From Planctomycetaceae bacterium (GTDB lineage: Bacteria; Planctomycetota; Phycisphaerae; UBA1845; UTPLA1), in the NCBI GenBank assembly GCA_006969385.1, contig CP030884.1, positions 1,240,001-1,304,000 of the forward strand: DNA of 64,000 nt, in the 5' to 3' direction. The notes beneath the pieces were generated by a model. The model was not told where the DNA came from, did not search any database, and saw only the letters and a list, made by a program, of their open reading frames with translations. Numbering within the stretch: the stretch's first letter is position 1; every line of letters begins with the position of its first letter. The translations under genes were made by a program, and so were the position numbers. Shown piece by piece: positions 25,320 to 34,027 of this stretch.

Positions 25320-27016
25320 CTATCTCGCGATCAACAACAATTCCTGCAACAATTCATCCGACGTCGACACCACCCGCGAATTCGCCGAAAACGCCGTCGA
25401 AGACGTGATCAGGCTAATAAACTCGCGCGACAAATCCACGTTGCTCAATTCTAACGCGCCCGAGGTAATCCCCCCGCTCCCAGTACCAGCGGGGCGGTAA
25501 TCCGCGCCTCACCACTATTAGGGCCGATGAAGTACGTGTTGTTCGAGCGCGCCAGAAGACCCTCGGGATTGGCAAACGTCGCCAGCGACATCTGACCCAA
25601 CTGTTGGTTCAAACCGTTGCTGAACGTGCCCAGAATCAGACCGTCCTGCCCGATGTTGTAGTCAATCAGCGTTCCGGTCGCGAAGCCATCCTGAAAGCTC
25701 ATCACCAGGGCCGAGTCGTCGGTCGTTAAGCCGCTCAATGCCGAAAAGTCGAAGTTCAACGACAACGGATCGACCGCACCGGTACCGACGCGGTTGATCA
25801 CCACACCGTTTTCCGGCGACTCGGCAAATTGCCCATCCGAGTTGAACTTGACCGTTCCCGTTCCGATGACGAACTCAACATCCGAGTCGTCACCCGACGT
25901 GGCATAGAAGCGCCACGTGCTCTCGCCAGTGATGCGTTCTTCCAACACCATCGTCAGGTCGACCGTCATCGGCGTGCCGATCGTGTCGTAAACGATGAAC
26001 GAGGTGTGCGCGCTCTCACCGTTGGCGGCTTGCGTTTCGGTAAACGTAAACGGAATTTGCTCGGTGCCACTGCTGAGCAATTCACCGACCTGAATCGACA
26101 GCGAATTCTGCTCGCCGGCGTTGCCGCGAATTTCCAGCCGGCCGTCGGCCGTGACTGTCGTACCCGGGTTACCCGCCACGCCCGGCGTCGTTTCGATACC
26201 GAAGGTTTCGTCCGTCCATGCGAGGAAATCGGCGACCGTTGTGCCCGTCGTGCCAACGATGAACTGCTCGCCAGGTATTTCGCGACCGCCGCGCTGAATG
26301 CCGTCGATCGTGATGACATCGCCAACGTTGAACAGCGCGGGCCCCACGCCGGCCGTCGAGCGAATGTTCGTGAGCGCCGTCGTCGGCCCGGTGACGGCAT
26401 CGAGCTGCACACCCGTTGTCGCGTTATACAAAATCTGCGACTGCAAAATGGTGCCTTGCGTGGCAACCACGCCCGACGAGTTCAACGTGCCGTCGAGATT
26501 GGCCGTGTCCGTCGCGCGGGCCGTTGTTAGCACGCCCAGTGGAATCGAGATATCGCCCAGCGCGCCGGGGATCAACTCAAAATCCTGATTCACGCTGTAA
26601 CCCTGCACGAAGAATCCATCCGCCGAAATCAGCCGGTTATCCGCACTGAGCGTGAACGTACCGTCGCGCGAAAAGACCTGTTCGTTTTCCGGTGTGCGCA
26701 ACACGAAGAAGCCATCGCCTTCGATTGCAAGGTCGCTCGGCACACCCGTCGTTTCCACCGAACCGGGTGTGAAGCTGCGTTGAATCGCGCCGACCGAAAC
26801 CCCCAAACCGATTTGGCGCGGGTTGCTACCACCTTGATTGTCGCCCGGCTTGGTACCGGCCGAGAGCGTGCGTGCAAATTGATTTTGAAACAACGTACGC
26901 GAACTCTTAAAGCCCGTCGTGTTGATGTTGGCGATGTTGTCACCAATCACGTCGAGCGTGAACTGGCTGGCGTTCAGCCCGGAGAGCCCCGTAAAGAGTG
27001 CTGATGTCAATCCCAT
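25320..27016 (-). CDS. flgE: Flagellar hook protein FlgE, apparent frameshift near C-terminus
   Basis: The first 521 codons (27016 down to 25451) give a hook protein: N-terminal LFTGLSGLNASQFTLDVIGDNIANINTTGFKSSR, the FlgE/F/G core with LAIEGDGFFVLRT, and a large D1/D2 region. This frame ends abruptly at PRAR. The expected hook C-terminus, ALELSNVDLSREFISLITSS...ANSRVVSTSDELLQELL, is present just downstream in another frame, ending at the TAG at 25320-25322. The switch is at a run of six C (25470-25475, six G in the coding strand); seven G would restore GAGG-ITSGALELSN and a protein of about 565 residues. The cause may be a sequencing error, a true mutation or slippage. Confidence 0.88.
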
Positions 27017-27109
27017 GTTTCCGATTCTCCACTTCTATCCGGCGAGACGTTTTTCTGGTTTGTTCTTATCGAAGCGTCGCAACCCGGCGACGCGGTTCAT
27101 ACGAGTTTA

Positions 27110-27889
27110 TCAAGCGCTGAAGCCGGCACTCACGCCCGGCGAAAAGACGCTGTTGATCAATTCACCCACGACGTTGACGCCGTTCTGAAAGTCGCGTGCG
27201 GCAGCCGCCTCGCGCGCTTCGGCCCGTTGCGTACGAATCTTGTCGAGCAACTTCAACGCCGCTTCGCGATCGGGCGCGCGACCGCGCCCGACGGAAATCG
27301 CTTTGGCGGCGGCATCGTCACCCGCAGCGCCCTCGGCCGAGCCTTCCGTCGTACCCTCCGTTTCGCCATCAACCGGCGGAGGTGCGTTGTTATTGGCGAT
27401 CTGCTCGAGTTCGGCTTCCAACTCGGCGAGAATATCCGGCGGCAAGTTCTCCACCAGCGTGACTTCGCGAATGTTCTTCGCCGGAATCGCACGGCCATCG
27501 TGCAGGTTCAGCACCGCATTGCCTTTCCCCTCGAACGAGACGCCCACGACTAAGCCATCTATGTCCGTCGGAATGCCGCCCGAGTCGGTGACCGTACCGA
27601 GCACGTAGTTACCGATAAGGTTGGCCGTCGAGCCGAAGCGCTGCTCGTTCGTCAACGCTTCCAACGTTTTGGTCAACGTCGACGACTGCTCCAACTGTTG
27701 GATGGTCGACATCTGCTGCAACAGTTGTTGGTTATCCTTCGGATCGAGCGGATCCTGGGAGCGCAACTCTTCGACCATCAGCGCGAAAAAGTCTTCCGTG
27801 CTGATTTCATCGAAACCGCGCGTGGTGGCGTTCTGCGCCGCTAACGCTGCGTTCGTTTCCGCAGCCAGGCTGGTGGTACTGGTTTCCAT
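27110..27889 (-). CDS. flgD: Flagellar hook-capping protein FlgD
   Basis: A 259-residue protein. The FlgD N-terminal domain is clear: ISTEDFFALMVEELRSQDPLDPKDNQQLLQQMSTIQQLEQSS (about residues 29-70). A beta-rich segment (about 85-145) with LIGNYVLG and GNAVLNLHDGR follows. The last 100 residues are acidic, Gly/Ala-rich and partly helical. FlgD caps the growing hook and is needed for FlgE polymerisation. It lies between fliK and flgE as in many planctomycete and delta-proteobacterial clusters. Confidence 0.9.
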   Translation of the reverse strand: METSTTSLAAETNAALAAQNATTRGFDEISTEDFFALMVEELRSQDPLDPKDNQQLLQQMSTIQQLEQSSTLTKTLEALTNEQRFGSTANLIGNYVLGTVTDSGGIPTDIDGLVVGVSFEGKGNAVLNLHDGRAIPAKNIREVTLVENLPPDILAELEAELEQIANNNAPPPVDGETEGTTEGSAEGAAGDDAAAKAISVGRGRAPDREAALKLLDKIRTQRAEAREAAAARDFQNGVNVVGELINSVFSPGVSAGFSA

Positions 27890-27930
27890 GTTCTGTCCTC
27901 TGCGGGTGTCCGGTTTGGCTCAGCCAAGCC

Positions 27931-29730
27931 TCAGGCCACCAAATTAACCGCCGTCTCCGACAGCAGTGGTTGTTCATTCTGATTGATGTTCAAAGACCGT
28001 TCTTCATCGCTTGCGTCATCAAGCGCACCGCGTTCGCCATCCGATGCGGGCCGGTAACCGTCGTCGGTGGGATGCGCATCTTGCGAATCGCGCTGCGCGC
28101 TGGATTCCTGCGAATCCGCGAAGGTCGAGGCGTTCGATTGTTCGTCGGTCGTCGAGTTGTTTAGGTTCGCGTCGGTGGGGGCATTGCTTCGCACGACGAC
28201 GTCAGTGCGTTCGATGCGAATGCCGTGCGTTGCCAATGCGTCACGCAAATCCGTCAGCCGCGATTCGAGCAATCGCGCGACCTCGCGCGATTCTGCTTGC
28301 ACTTGCAACGACAATCCTTCGTGTTTGAGATCGATGCGAATGTTGACTTGGCCCAGTTCCGGTGGGTCGAGCCGCAATGTCGCTTGGTGTCGTCCGGGCA
28401 CGCTCGACGCATTCAGCAACCGCGCTAAGGCCTCCGCACCATCGGCTTTTTCCACCGACGCGTTGAGCAACTGCCCCACCAATTGACCGGCTTGGTTCGG
28501 CGCAGTTAAGCCGCGCGCCGCCGAAGTTTGCGAAGATGCCGATGCACCATCGACAGATTGCGTTGCGTTGTGATTGCCCGATTGACTGCGCGACGCATCG
28601 ATCGCGCCGTCGGTCAACAACCGAAAGGTCGATAACGCCGCGCTATCGCCGCGCGCCGTTTTGATCGTTCCCGTGGGCCCGTTGTCGTCCACCGAACCCA
28701 ACGCTTCGGCTAGCAGCTTCGATAAGCGACTGCCATCATTGGCATTCGCTTTAACTGCTGTCGTTCGCTCCGCCGCATTCGTATCAATCGCTGCAGCATT
28801 ACCGCGAACCGTCGCGTTTGCTCGGTCGCGTTGACCGCCCGTCGCATTGCTACCCTCGGTCGCAGCGCCGGGTACGACGTACTCGCTCTGGCCTAAACGC
28901 TCCGCCGTTTTGGCCGCGTCAACTTTCTGATCAAACAGGGAAGGTTGCGCTTGCGTCGCAACGTTTGTCTCGCGGCCCGGTTGGTTCGACGGTGCGTTGT
29001 TCGATTCAACTTTTGGCTTGCCGGATTCGGCTTGTTGGTTTGTCGCGTCGCTTACGTCGCGCGTGGGTCGCGCTTCAGCATTGGCAGCGCGTTGGGCGAC
29101 GTCGGCATTTTGCTGTGACGCCTTATTCTCAGCCACCCGCGTCTGGTCGGTCGTCTGCACGACCGTCTTGGCTTGTTGCAAAGTGTCATCGGCGCGCGTT
29201 GGCTGCGTCACCTGCTGACGCGCTGCCTGCCCATCATCCGCCCGCGCCGTGGCATCCGTGCGCGCTTGCGGACCCTTAGATGTGTTTTCGGATTGCGTCG
29301 TGTTCGACCGGACGTTCGAGCGATCGACGTTTTGGTTTGCGACCGACTCCGCCTGCGCGCCCGCATTCGCAGTTGACGTCGCGACATCGACGTTTCCTGT
29401 CCGCACGGCACCTGCGAGCGCGAACGTGGCCGTCACATTCGCGTCCGCTGTTACATCGTTCGCGACCGACTCGGCGGCGGTTTGCTCGGCATTATCCGTT
29501 GTCGGCGCGGACTCGTCGTTTGCTTCGGGCTTCTGCGCGTGATCGGGTTCATCTTTGCGTGATTCCTCGGCGCGATCGACCTCCCGCTCGGGTTTCGCCT
29601 TCGGCGCCCGCGCCTCGTCGAGATAATCATTAAAGCGGTTTTCCGTCGCGCGCAAGTTCTCGCGCGCCGGTGGAAACGGCCTTAGCTCGGGCGGTCGACT
29701 AATACCGGCCGCGTATGTGAAGGTACCCAC
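27931..29730 (-). CDS. fliK: Flagellar hook-length control protein FliK
   Basis: A 599-residue protein. Residues about 30-430 are low-complexity and rich in Ala, Asn, Gln, Thr and Asp, as expected for the extended ruler part. The C-terminal hook-length domain (about 435-520) is recognisable from LRLDPPELGQVNIRIDLKHEGLSLQVQAESREVARLLESRLTDLRDAL. FliK measures the hook and signals FlhB to switch export specificity. The large Asn/Thr content is unusual relative to neighbouring genes but normal for FliK. Confidence 0.88.
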   Translation of the reverse strand: MGTFTYAAGISRPPELRPFPPARENLRATENRFNDYLDEARAPKAKPEREVDRAEESRKDEPDHAQKPEANDESAPTTDNAEQTAAESVANDVTADANVTATFALAGAVRTGNVDVATSTANAGAQAESVANQNVDRSNVRSNTTQSENTSKGPQARTDATARADDGQAARQQVTQPTRADDTLQQAKTVVQTTDQTRVAENKASQQNADVAQRAANAEARPTRDVSDATNQQAESGKPKVESNNAPSNQPGRETNVATQAQPSLFDQKVDAAKTAERLGQSEYVVPGAATEGSNATGGQRDRANATVRGNAAAIDTNAAERTTAVKANANDGSRLSKLLAEALGSVDDNGPTGTIKTARGDSAALSTFRLLTDGAIDASRSQSGNHNATQSVDGASASSQTSAARGLTAPNQAGQLVGQLLNASVEKADGAEALARLLNASSVPGRHQATLRLDPPELGQVNIRIDLKHEGLSLQVQAESREVARLLESRLTDLRDALATHGIRIERTDVVVRSNAPTDANLNNSTTDEQSNASTFADSQESSAQRDSQDAHPTDDGYRPASDGERGALDDASDEERSLNINQNEQPLLSETAVNLVA

Positions 29731-29754
29731 GGGTCAGGCTCCTGATAATAGGAT

Positions 29755-30420
29755 TTAGCCTGCGCCCAGGTCCTCCGCCTGTGCCACACTGCTTTCATGA
29801 AACTTCTCCAATATGCGCTCGATCCATCGGCGCTCTTCATCCGTCTTACATTGCTTGACGATCTTCGACCGCTTGCGGGCGTCCATCGCCATCAGAATGC
29901 GTACCACATCGGCGTCGTCTTTTAGCTGCAACAACGCCTTCGCCGTCTTCGCGTCGACGGTCGCCAACGTGGCGATTTCGGCCTTGATACCATCGCTACC
30001 TGTCTCTTCCGCGACCCGTTGACGCTCCGCCTCAAACCGGTCGCGCTCCGACTGCAACTGCTCCTGCTGTCGAACCAGTTCCAGCCAGCGCGTCTCCAAT
30101 AACGCAAATGCATCCTGCAATTCGCGATCCCGACGTTCCAATTCAATCCGAAAGCGTTCTTCGGCTTGTCGGCTTTTGCGCAGCGTCTTATCGATCGTTT
30201 GACCGTCGGCGACGACTTCGTCTTTCGCCGCATCGCCCTCTTTCATTGCGCCTTCAGCAGCATCCGCGTTCTCATCCGCATCTGTCGTTAACACCGTCAC
30301 CGCCTCGCGCACGCGCTCCGGCGCGAGCCAGCCGTTTTGCCACGCGTAACCCGCAACGCCTAGAATGGCGACTAGGTTCACAATGGCCGTTAGCATGAGC
30401 GCGGAGACGATGCTTTTCAC
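29755..30420 (-). CDS. MotE-like flagellar chaperone protein
   Basis: A 221-residue protein with an N-terminal membrane helix (about 8-28, ALMLTAIVNLVAILGVAGYAW), a coiled coil (about 85-145, rich in Arg, Glu and Gln) and a C-terminal helical MgtE-N-like domain (ATLATVDAKTAKALLQLKDDADVVRILMAMDARKRSKIVKQ). This order matches MotE-type proteins, which help MotC or stator-associated proteins fold and lie next to fliJ in several lineages. It overlaps fliJ by four bases. No motC is seen here, so the partner is unknown. Confidence 0.7.
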   Translation of the reverse strand: MKSIVSALMLTAIVNLVAILGVAGYAWQNGWLAPERVREAVTVLTTDADENADAAEGAMKEGDAAKDEVVADGQTIDKTLRKSRQAEERFRIELERRDRELQDAFALLETRWLELVRQQEQLQSERDRFEAERQRVAEETGSDGIKAEIATLATVDAKTAKALLQLKDDADVVRILMAMDARKRSKIVKQCKTDEERRWIERILEKFHESSVAQAEDLGAG

Positions 30421-30893
30421 GTTCTATCGCGCTCCTTTTCCAAACCCGCGTGCACAAAGCGCAACGTGTTTAGCTCGTCCATATCCGCTTGTTCGCGGCG
30501 GCGCTGTTCTGCCAGCGCTTTTTCCAAACGCTGTTCTTTCAACCTGGCCAGTATCTTGCGTTCCGTCGTGGCCTCGGCGAGCTTGCGCCGTTCGGCAGCC
30601 AAAATCGCCTGCTGCGTGCGCATCTCGGCTTCGGCCTGCAACAATCCCTGGCGCATGCGCGTGATCCAGTGGCGACCGAGCCGAATTTGATCGGTGTCGA
30701 GCTTATAGACCTGCAATTCATCGCGCACCTGATTCACTTCCGTCGTGATGCGCTGTTGAATCGCTTCTTGTCGTTCTTCCAAGGCGCGAATGCGATTCAT
30801 CCGATCGGCCACGATGCGCTTGGCCTCGTCCTCGCGCTGCTTGCGCAGTTTGAGCAGCGTTTCAAAGCGGAACAGTCCGTTGTTCTCCATCAC
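30417..30893 (-). CDS. fliJ: Flagellar export protein FliJ
   Basis: A 158-residue, almost entirely coiled-coil protein starting FRFETLLKLRKQREDEAKRIVADRMNRI. FliJ is the stalk that links the FliI ATPase ring to FlhA and escorts chaperones. The start overlaps the fliI stop by four bases, and its own stop overlaps the next gene by four bases, so these genes are translationally coupled. Confidence 0.9.
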   Translation of the reverse strand: MMENNGLFRFETLLKLRKQREDEAKRIVADRMNRIRALEERQEAIQQRITTEVNQVRDELQVYKLDTDQIRLGRHWITRMRQGLLQAEAEMRTQQAILAAERRKLAEATTERKILARLKEQRLEKALAEQRRREQADMDELNTLRFVHAGLEKERDRT

Positions 30894-32245
30894 GCTTTAC
30901 CACCTTTCGCCGCCGTGCGGGCCGCGATAAATGCATCGATATCGGCTTGCAATCCTTGCAATACCGCCGCCGCATCTTGCACGCCGATGCCTTGCTTAAC
31001 GCCTTGCCGCAAGAACGCCTCAATCTTCGGACGCAACTCAACGGCGAGGTCGTATTCGGGGTTCGCACCCTTGGCGTATGCGCCGATGTTCACCAAGTCC
31101 TCGATTTCTTCCCACACCGCCATCACGCGTCGCACTTTCTGTTGCGCGATCAAGTGGCTGTCATCGACAATGTCGGGCATCACACGGCTGATGCTGCGCA
31201 ACACATCCACCGCCGGATACTGACTACGGTTGGCCAAGCGCCGCGACAACACGATGTGACCATCGAGAATACCGCGCACCGCGTCGGCTACCGGGTCGTT
31301 CAAGTCGTCGCCTTCGACCAATACCGTATAGATGCCTGTGATCGAGCCGCGCTCGGAGCGACCGCTACGCTCCAAAAGGCGCGGTAACGTTGCAAATACG
31401 CTCGGCGGATAACCCTTCGTCGCCGGCGGTTCGCCCGCCGCCAGTGCAATCTGGCGCGACGCCATTGCCATACGCGTGATCGAGTCGGTCAACAACAACA
31501 CGTTCCCGCCGCGATCGCGGAAATACTCGGCAATACTCGTCGCGGTAAAGCACGCCCGCATGCGCAACGGCGGCGATTGATCCGACGTACTGATGACGAT
31601 TACCGAACGCTTCAAGCCTTCGGGGCCGAGATCTTTCGCGATAAAATCCTGCAACTCGCGTCCACGTTCACCGACCAGTGCGATGACCGTGACATCCGCA
31701 GATGTGTAACGCGCCATCATGCCCAGCAAGACGCTCTTGCCCACGCCGGTGCCGGCGAAAATGCCCACGCGTTGGCCTTGCCCGATCGTCAACATCGAAT
31801 TAATCGAACGGATGCCGACCGAGATCGGTTGATCGATTCGCGGGCGGCGCAATGCATGCGGCGGCGTGGCGTGTAGGTCATAAAATCGTTCAACGGCGGG
31901 GGCGGGGCGGTCATCGATAGGTCGCGCTAACGCATCGACTACTCGTCCCAACAATCCCGGGCCGACGGGTACGCGTTGTCGCGTCGACACGCAATGCACA
32001 CGTTGGCCTTCCGTCAATCCGCTCGCATTATCGAGCGGCATCAGCAACGTCACGTCGCCGCGAAAGCCAATGACCTCCGCCGGAATCACGCGATCGCCGC
32101 CTGCGTTGATTTCGCATAGCGCCCCCACCGAGACGGGCAAACCCGTCGCGTGAATCGTAAGGCCCGACATCGACACGACGCGTCCGGCGATGCCGAGCGT
32201 CGACGCCGTGCGCGCCATCGAGATGGGTTCCGCCAATGCCGTCAT
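30890..32245 (-). CDS. fliI: Flagellum-specific ATPase FliI
   Basis: A 451-residue F1-beta-like ATPase. Walker A is GIFAGTGVGKSVLLG, and the P-loop differs from that of ATP synthase as usual for type III export ATPases. Walker B lies in GGNVLLLTDSITRMA, and LPRLLERSGRSERGSITGIYTVLVEGDD is characteristic of the FliI/YscN class. It powers or regulates unfolding of export substrates at the cytoplasmic face. Four-base overlaps with both fliH and fliJ. Confidence 0.96.
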   Translation of the reverse strand: MTALAEPISMARTASTLGIAGRVVSMSGLTIHATGLPVSVGALCEINAGGDRVIPAEVIGFRGDVTLLMPLDNASGLTEGQRVHCVSTRQRVPVGPGLLGRVVDALARPIDDRPAPAVERFYDLHATPPHALRRPRIDQPISVGIRSINSMLTIGQGQRVGIFAGTGVGKSVLLGMMARYTSADVTVIALVGERGRELQDFIAKDLGPEGLKRSVIVISTSDQSPPLRMRACFTATSIAEYFRDRGGNVLLLTDSITRMAMASRQIALAAGEPPATKGYPPSVFATLPRLLERSGRSERGSITGIYTVLVEGDDLNDPVADAVRGILDGHIVLSRRLANRSQYPAVDVLRSISRVMPDIVDDSHLIAQQKVRRVMAVWEEIEDLVNIGAYAKGANPEYDLAVELRPKIEAFLRQGVKQGIGVQDAAAVLQGLQADIDAFIAARTAAKGGKA

Positions 32246-32985
32246 CGCTTAATGTGCAACTCCGTTAAACGTTCGCGCCAATGTTCGAGTAACTCGCCCG
32301 CTATTTTTTCGATTCGTGCATCCATCGTGCCGTCGATCGTCGTCGCAGCGCTTTCGACCATCACGCCGCCACGCCCGACACTATCGTCTTCGATCATCTG
32401 CAAGTGCCGCGAGCCGCTGACCTGATCGCCAACGTTCTCGACGAACAATTCCAGCGCCGCCGCATCGGCCGGGTGCACGCGAATGCATACGTCCGTCGCA
32501 CCGCGTAACAACTCCAGCGCGTCCTCTGTTGCTTCCACGGCAATCTGCCCCGCCGCGGATTCGTCGGTCGCCAATAGCTTCAAAAAGCGCGACGCAATCA
32601 CAACGGCCAACAGCACCACATCGCGGCGTGACTGTGCATATAAGCTGTCGCGCTGGTCGCCGAACTCATCGATCAATTGCTTCAACGTTGCCGTTATCTG
32701 ACCCTGATTTTTTTCAAAAGCCGCGCGCGATTCGTTCAACCCCGCTTCGCGGCCTTCCTTGCGGCCGGTGTCGAGGCCGATCTTGTATCCCTCGGCGCGC
32801 GCCTTTTCGAGAATGGCTTCGCGCTCGCGCTCGGCGGCGGCACGGCTGGCCGCGATAATCTGCGCCGCTTCGGTGCGTGCCTGCGACAAAATGCCTTCGG
32901 CATCGCGCTGTACGTCGCGCAGGTTCAGGCCCATCAGGCCGCGCGCCGCATGGCCGTCGCTACCGGCTTTGATGAGCGCGCTCAT
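32242..32985 (-). CDS. fliH: Flagellar assembly protein FliH
   Basis: A 247-residue protein with a long N-terminal helix (ILSQARTEAAQIIAASRAAAEREREAILEKARAEGYKIGLDTGRKEGREAG, containing GxxxG-like spacing) and a C-terminal domain like the peripheral stalk of V/F-ATPases (DVVLLAVVIASRFLK, CIRVHPADAAALE). It binds and regulates FliI. It overlaps fliG and fliI by four bases at its two ends. Confidence 0.9.
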   Translation of the reverse strand: MSALIKAGSDGHAARGLMGLNLRDVQRDAEGILSQARTEAAQIIAASRAAAEREREAILEKARAEGYKIGLDTGRKEGREAGLNESRAAFEKNQGQITATLKQLIDEFGDQRDSLYAQSRRDVVLLAVVIASRFLKLLATDESAAGQIAVEATEDALELLRGATDVCIRVHPADAAALELFVENVGDQVSGSRHLQMIEDDSVGRGGVMVESAATTIDGTMDARIEKIAGELLEHWRERLTELHIKR

Positions 32986-34016
32986 ACGATCAACTCCGAA
33001 TCGCCGCCGCGACCGGCAATGATGATCTCACCCGATTCTTCCAGCCGTCGGACGATATCCACGATCTTCTGTTGCGCCATTTCGACATCGTTGAGTCGCA
33101 CAGGCCCCATGTATTCCATCTCTTCCTTGATGTTTTGCGCCGCCCGCTCCGACATGTTGGAAAATATCTTCTCTTTCAATTCTTCCGACGCCGTACGCAG
33201 TGCCAACACCAAGTCTGCCGTTTCGACTTCCTTCAGGAAGGATTGCACGCCGCGATCGTTGACGAGCAGGATATCTTCGAAAACGAACATCAGTCGGCGA
33301 ATTTCTTCCACCAATTCCGGATCGTCCTGATCGAGCGATTCGAGAATGCTCTTCTCCGTCGAACGATCCGTTAGGTTCAGGATCGACGCCACCGACTCAA
33401 CGCCGCCCACACGTTGCAAACCGTCCGTCATCATGCCGCTGAGGCGTTGTTCGAGGCTGTATTCGACCTCTTTGATGACGTCGGGGCTGGTTTGTTCCAT
33501 GCGCGAGATGCGGCTGATGACTTCGACCTTTTTTTCGTCGTTCAAACCGCTGAGCAGTTCGCTCGCTTTCTCAGGCGTAAGGTGCGCGAGAATCAACGCG
33601 ATGGTTTGCGGATGTTCGTCGATGATGAACGCCATCAGGCTTTCGGTCTCTGCTTTGGCAAGAAAATTGAACGGCTTGGCATAAAACTGCCGTTCGATCT
33701 GCTCGATAATCCGCGCCGCTTCGCCTTCCGGTAGCGATTCGCTCAGCAGCCCCTTGGCATACATCAAACCGCCCGCTTCGGTGTACGAATGCGCCAACGC
33801 CAATGCGTGAAACTCGGCCACAACCTTCTCACGCACCTCCGCCGTCACCGAGCCGAGATGCGCGATCTCGCGCGAAACGCTCTCCACCATGCTCTCATCG
33901 AGTTGCTTGAGGATCTGCCCGGCCGCCTTGCGTTCGAGACTGACCAACAAGATGGCCGTCTTGCGCAAGCCGCTGAGCTGCTCGGGTTGGGATTTATCTT
34001 TCGCTGCCGCAACCAT
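32982..34016 (-). CDS. fliG: Flagellar motor switch protein FliG
   Basis: A 344-residue protein with the three armadillo-like FliG domains. Visible motifs are GLRKTAILLVSL at the N-terminus, EHPQTIALILAHL in the middle domain and MFVFEDILLVNDRGVQSFLKEV with the charged torque helix (LVLALRTASEELKEKIFSNMSERAA) at the C-terminus. Length is typical. It forms the upper C-ring and binds FliF and, normally, FliM. It starts 11 bases after fliF ends and overlaps fliH by four. Confidence 0.96.
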   Translation of the reverse strand: MVAAAKDKSQPEQLSGLRKTAILLVSLERKAAGQILKQLDESMVESVSREIAHLGSVTAEVREKVVAEFHALALAHSYTEAGGLMYAKGLLSESLPEGEAARIIEQIERQFYAKPFNFLAKAETESLMAFIIDEHPQTIALILAHLTPEKASELLSGLNDEKKVEVISRISRMEQTSPDVIKEVEYSLEQRLSGMMTDGLQRVGGVESVASILNLTDRSTEKSILESLDQDDPELVEEIRRLMFVFEDILLVNDRGVQSFLKEVETADLVLALRTASEELKEKIFSNMSERAAQNIKEEMEYMGPVRLNDVEMAQQKIVDIVRRLEESGEIIIAGRGGDSELIV

Positions 34017-34027
34017 GCGTTACTTCA

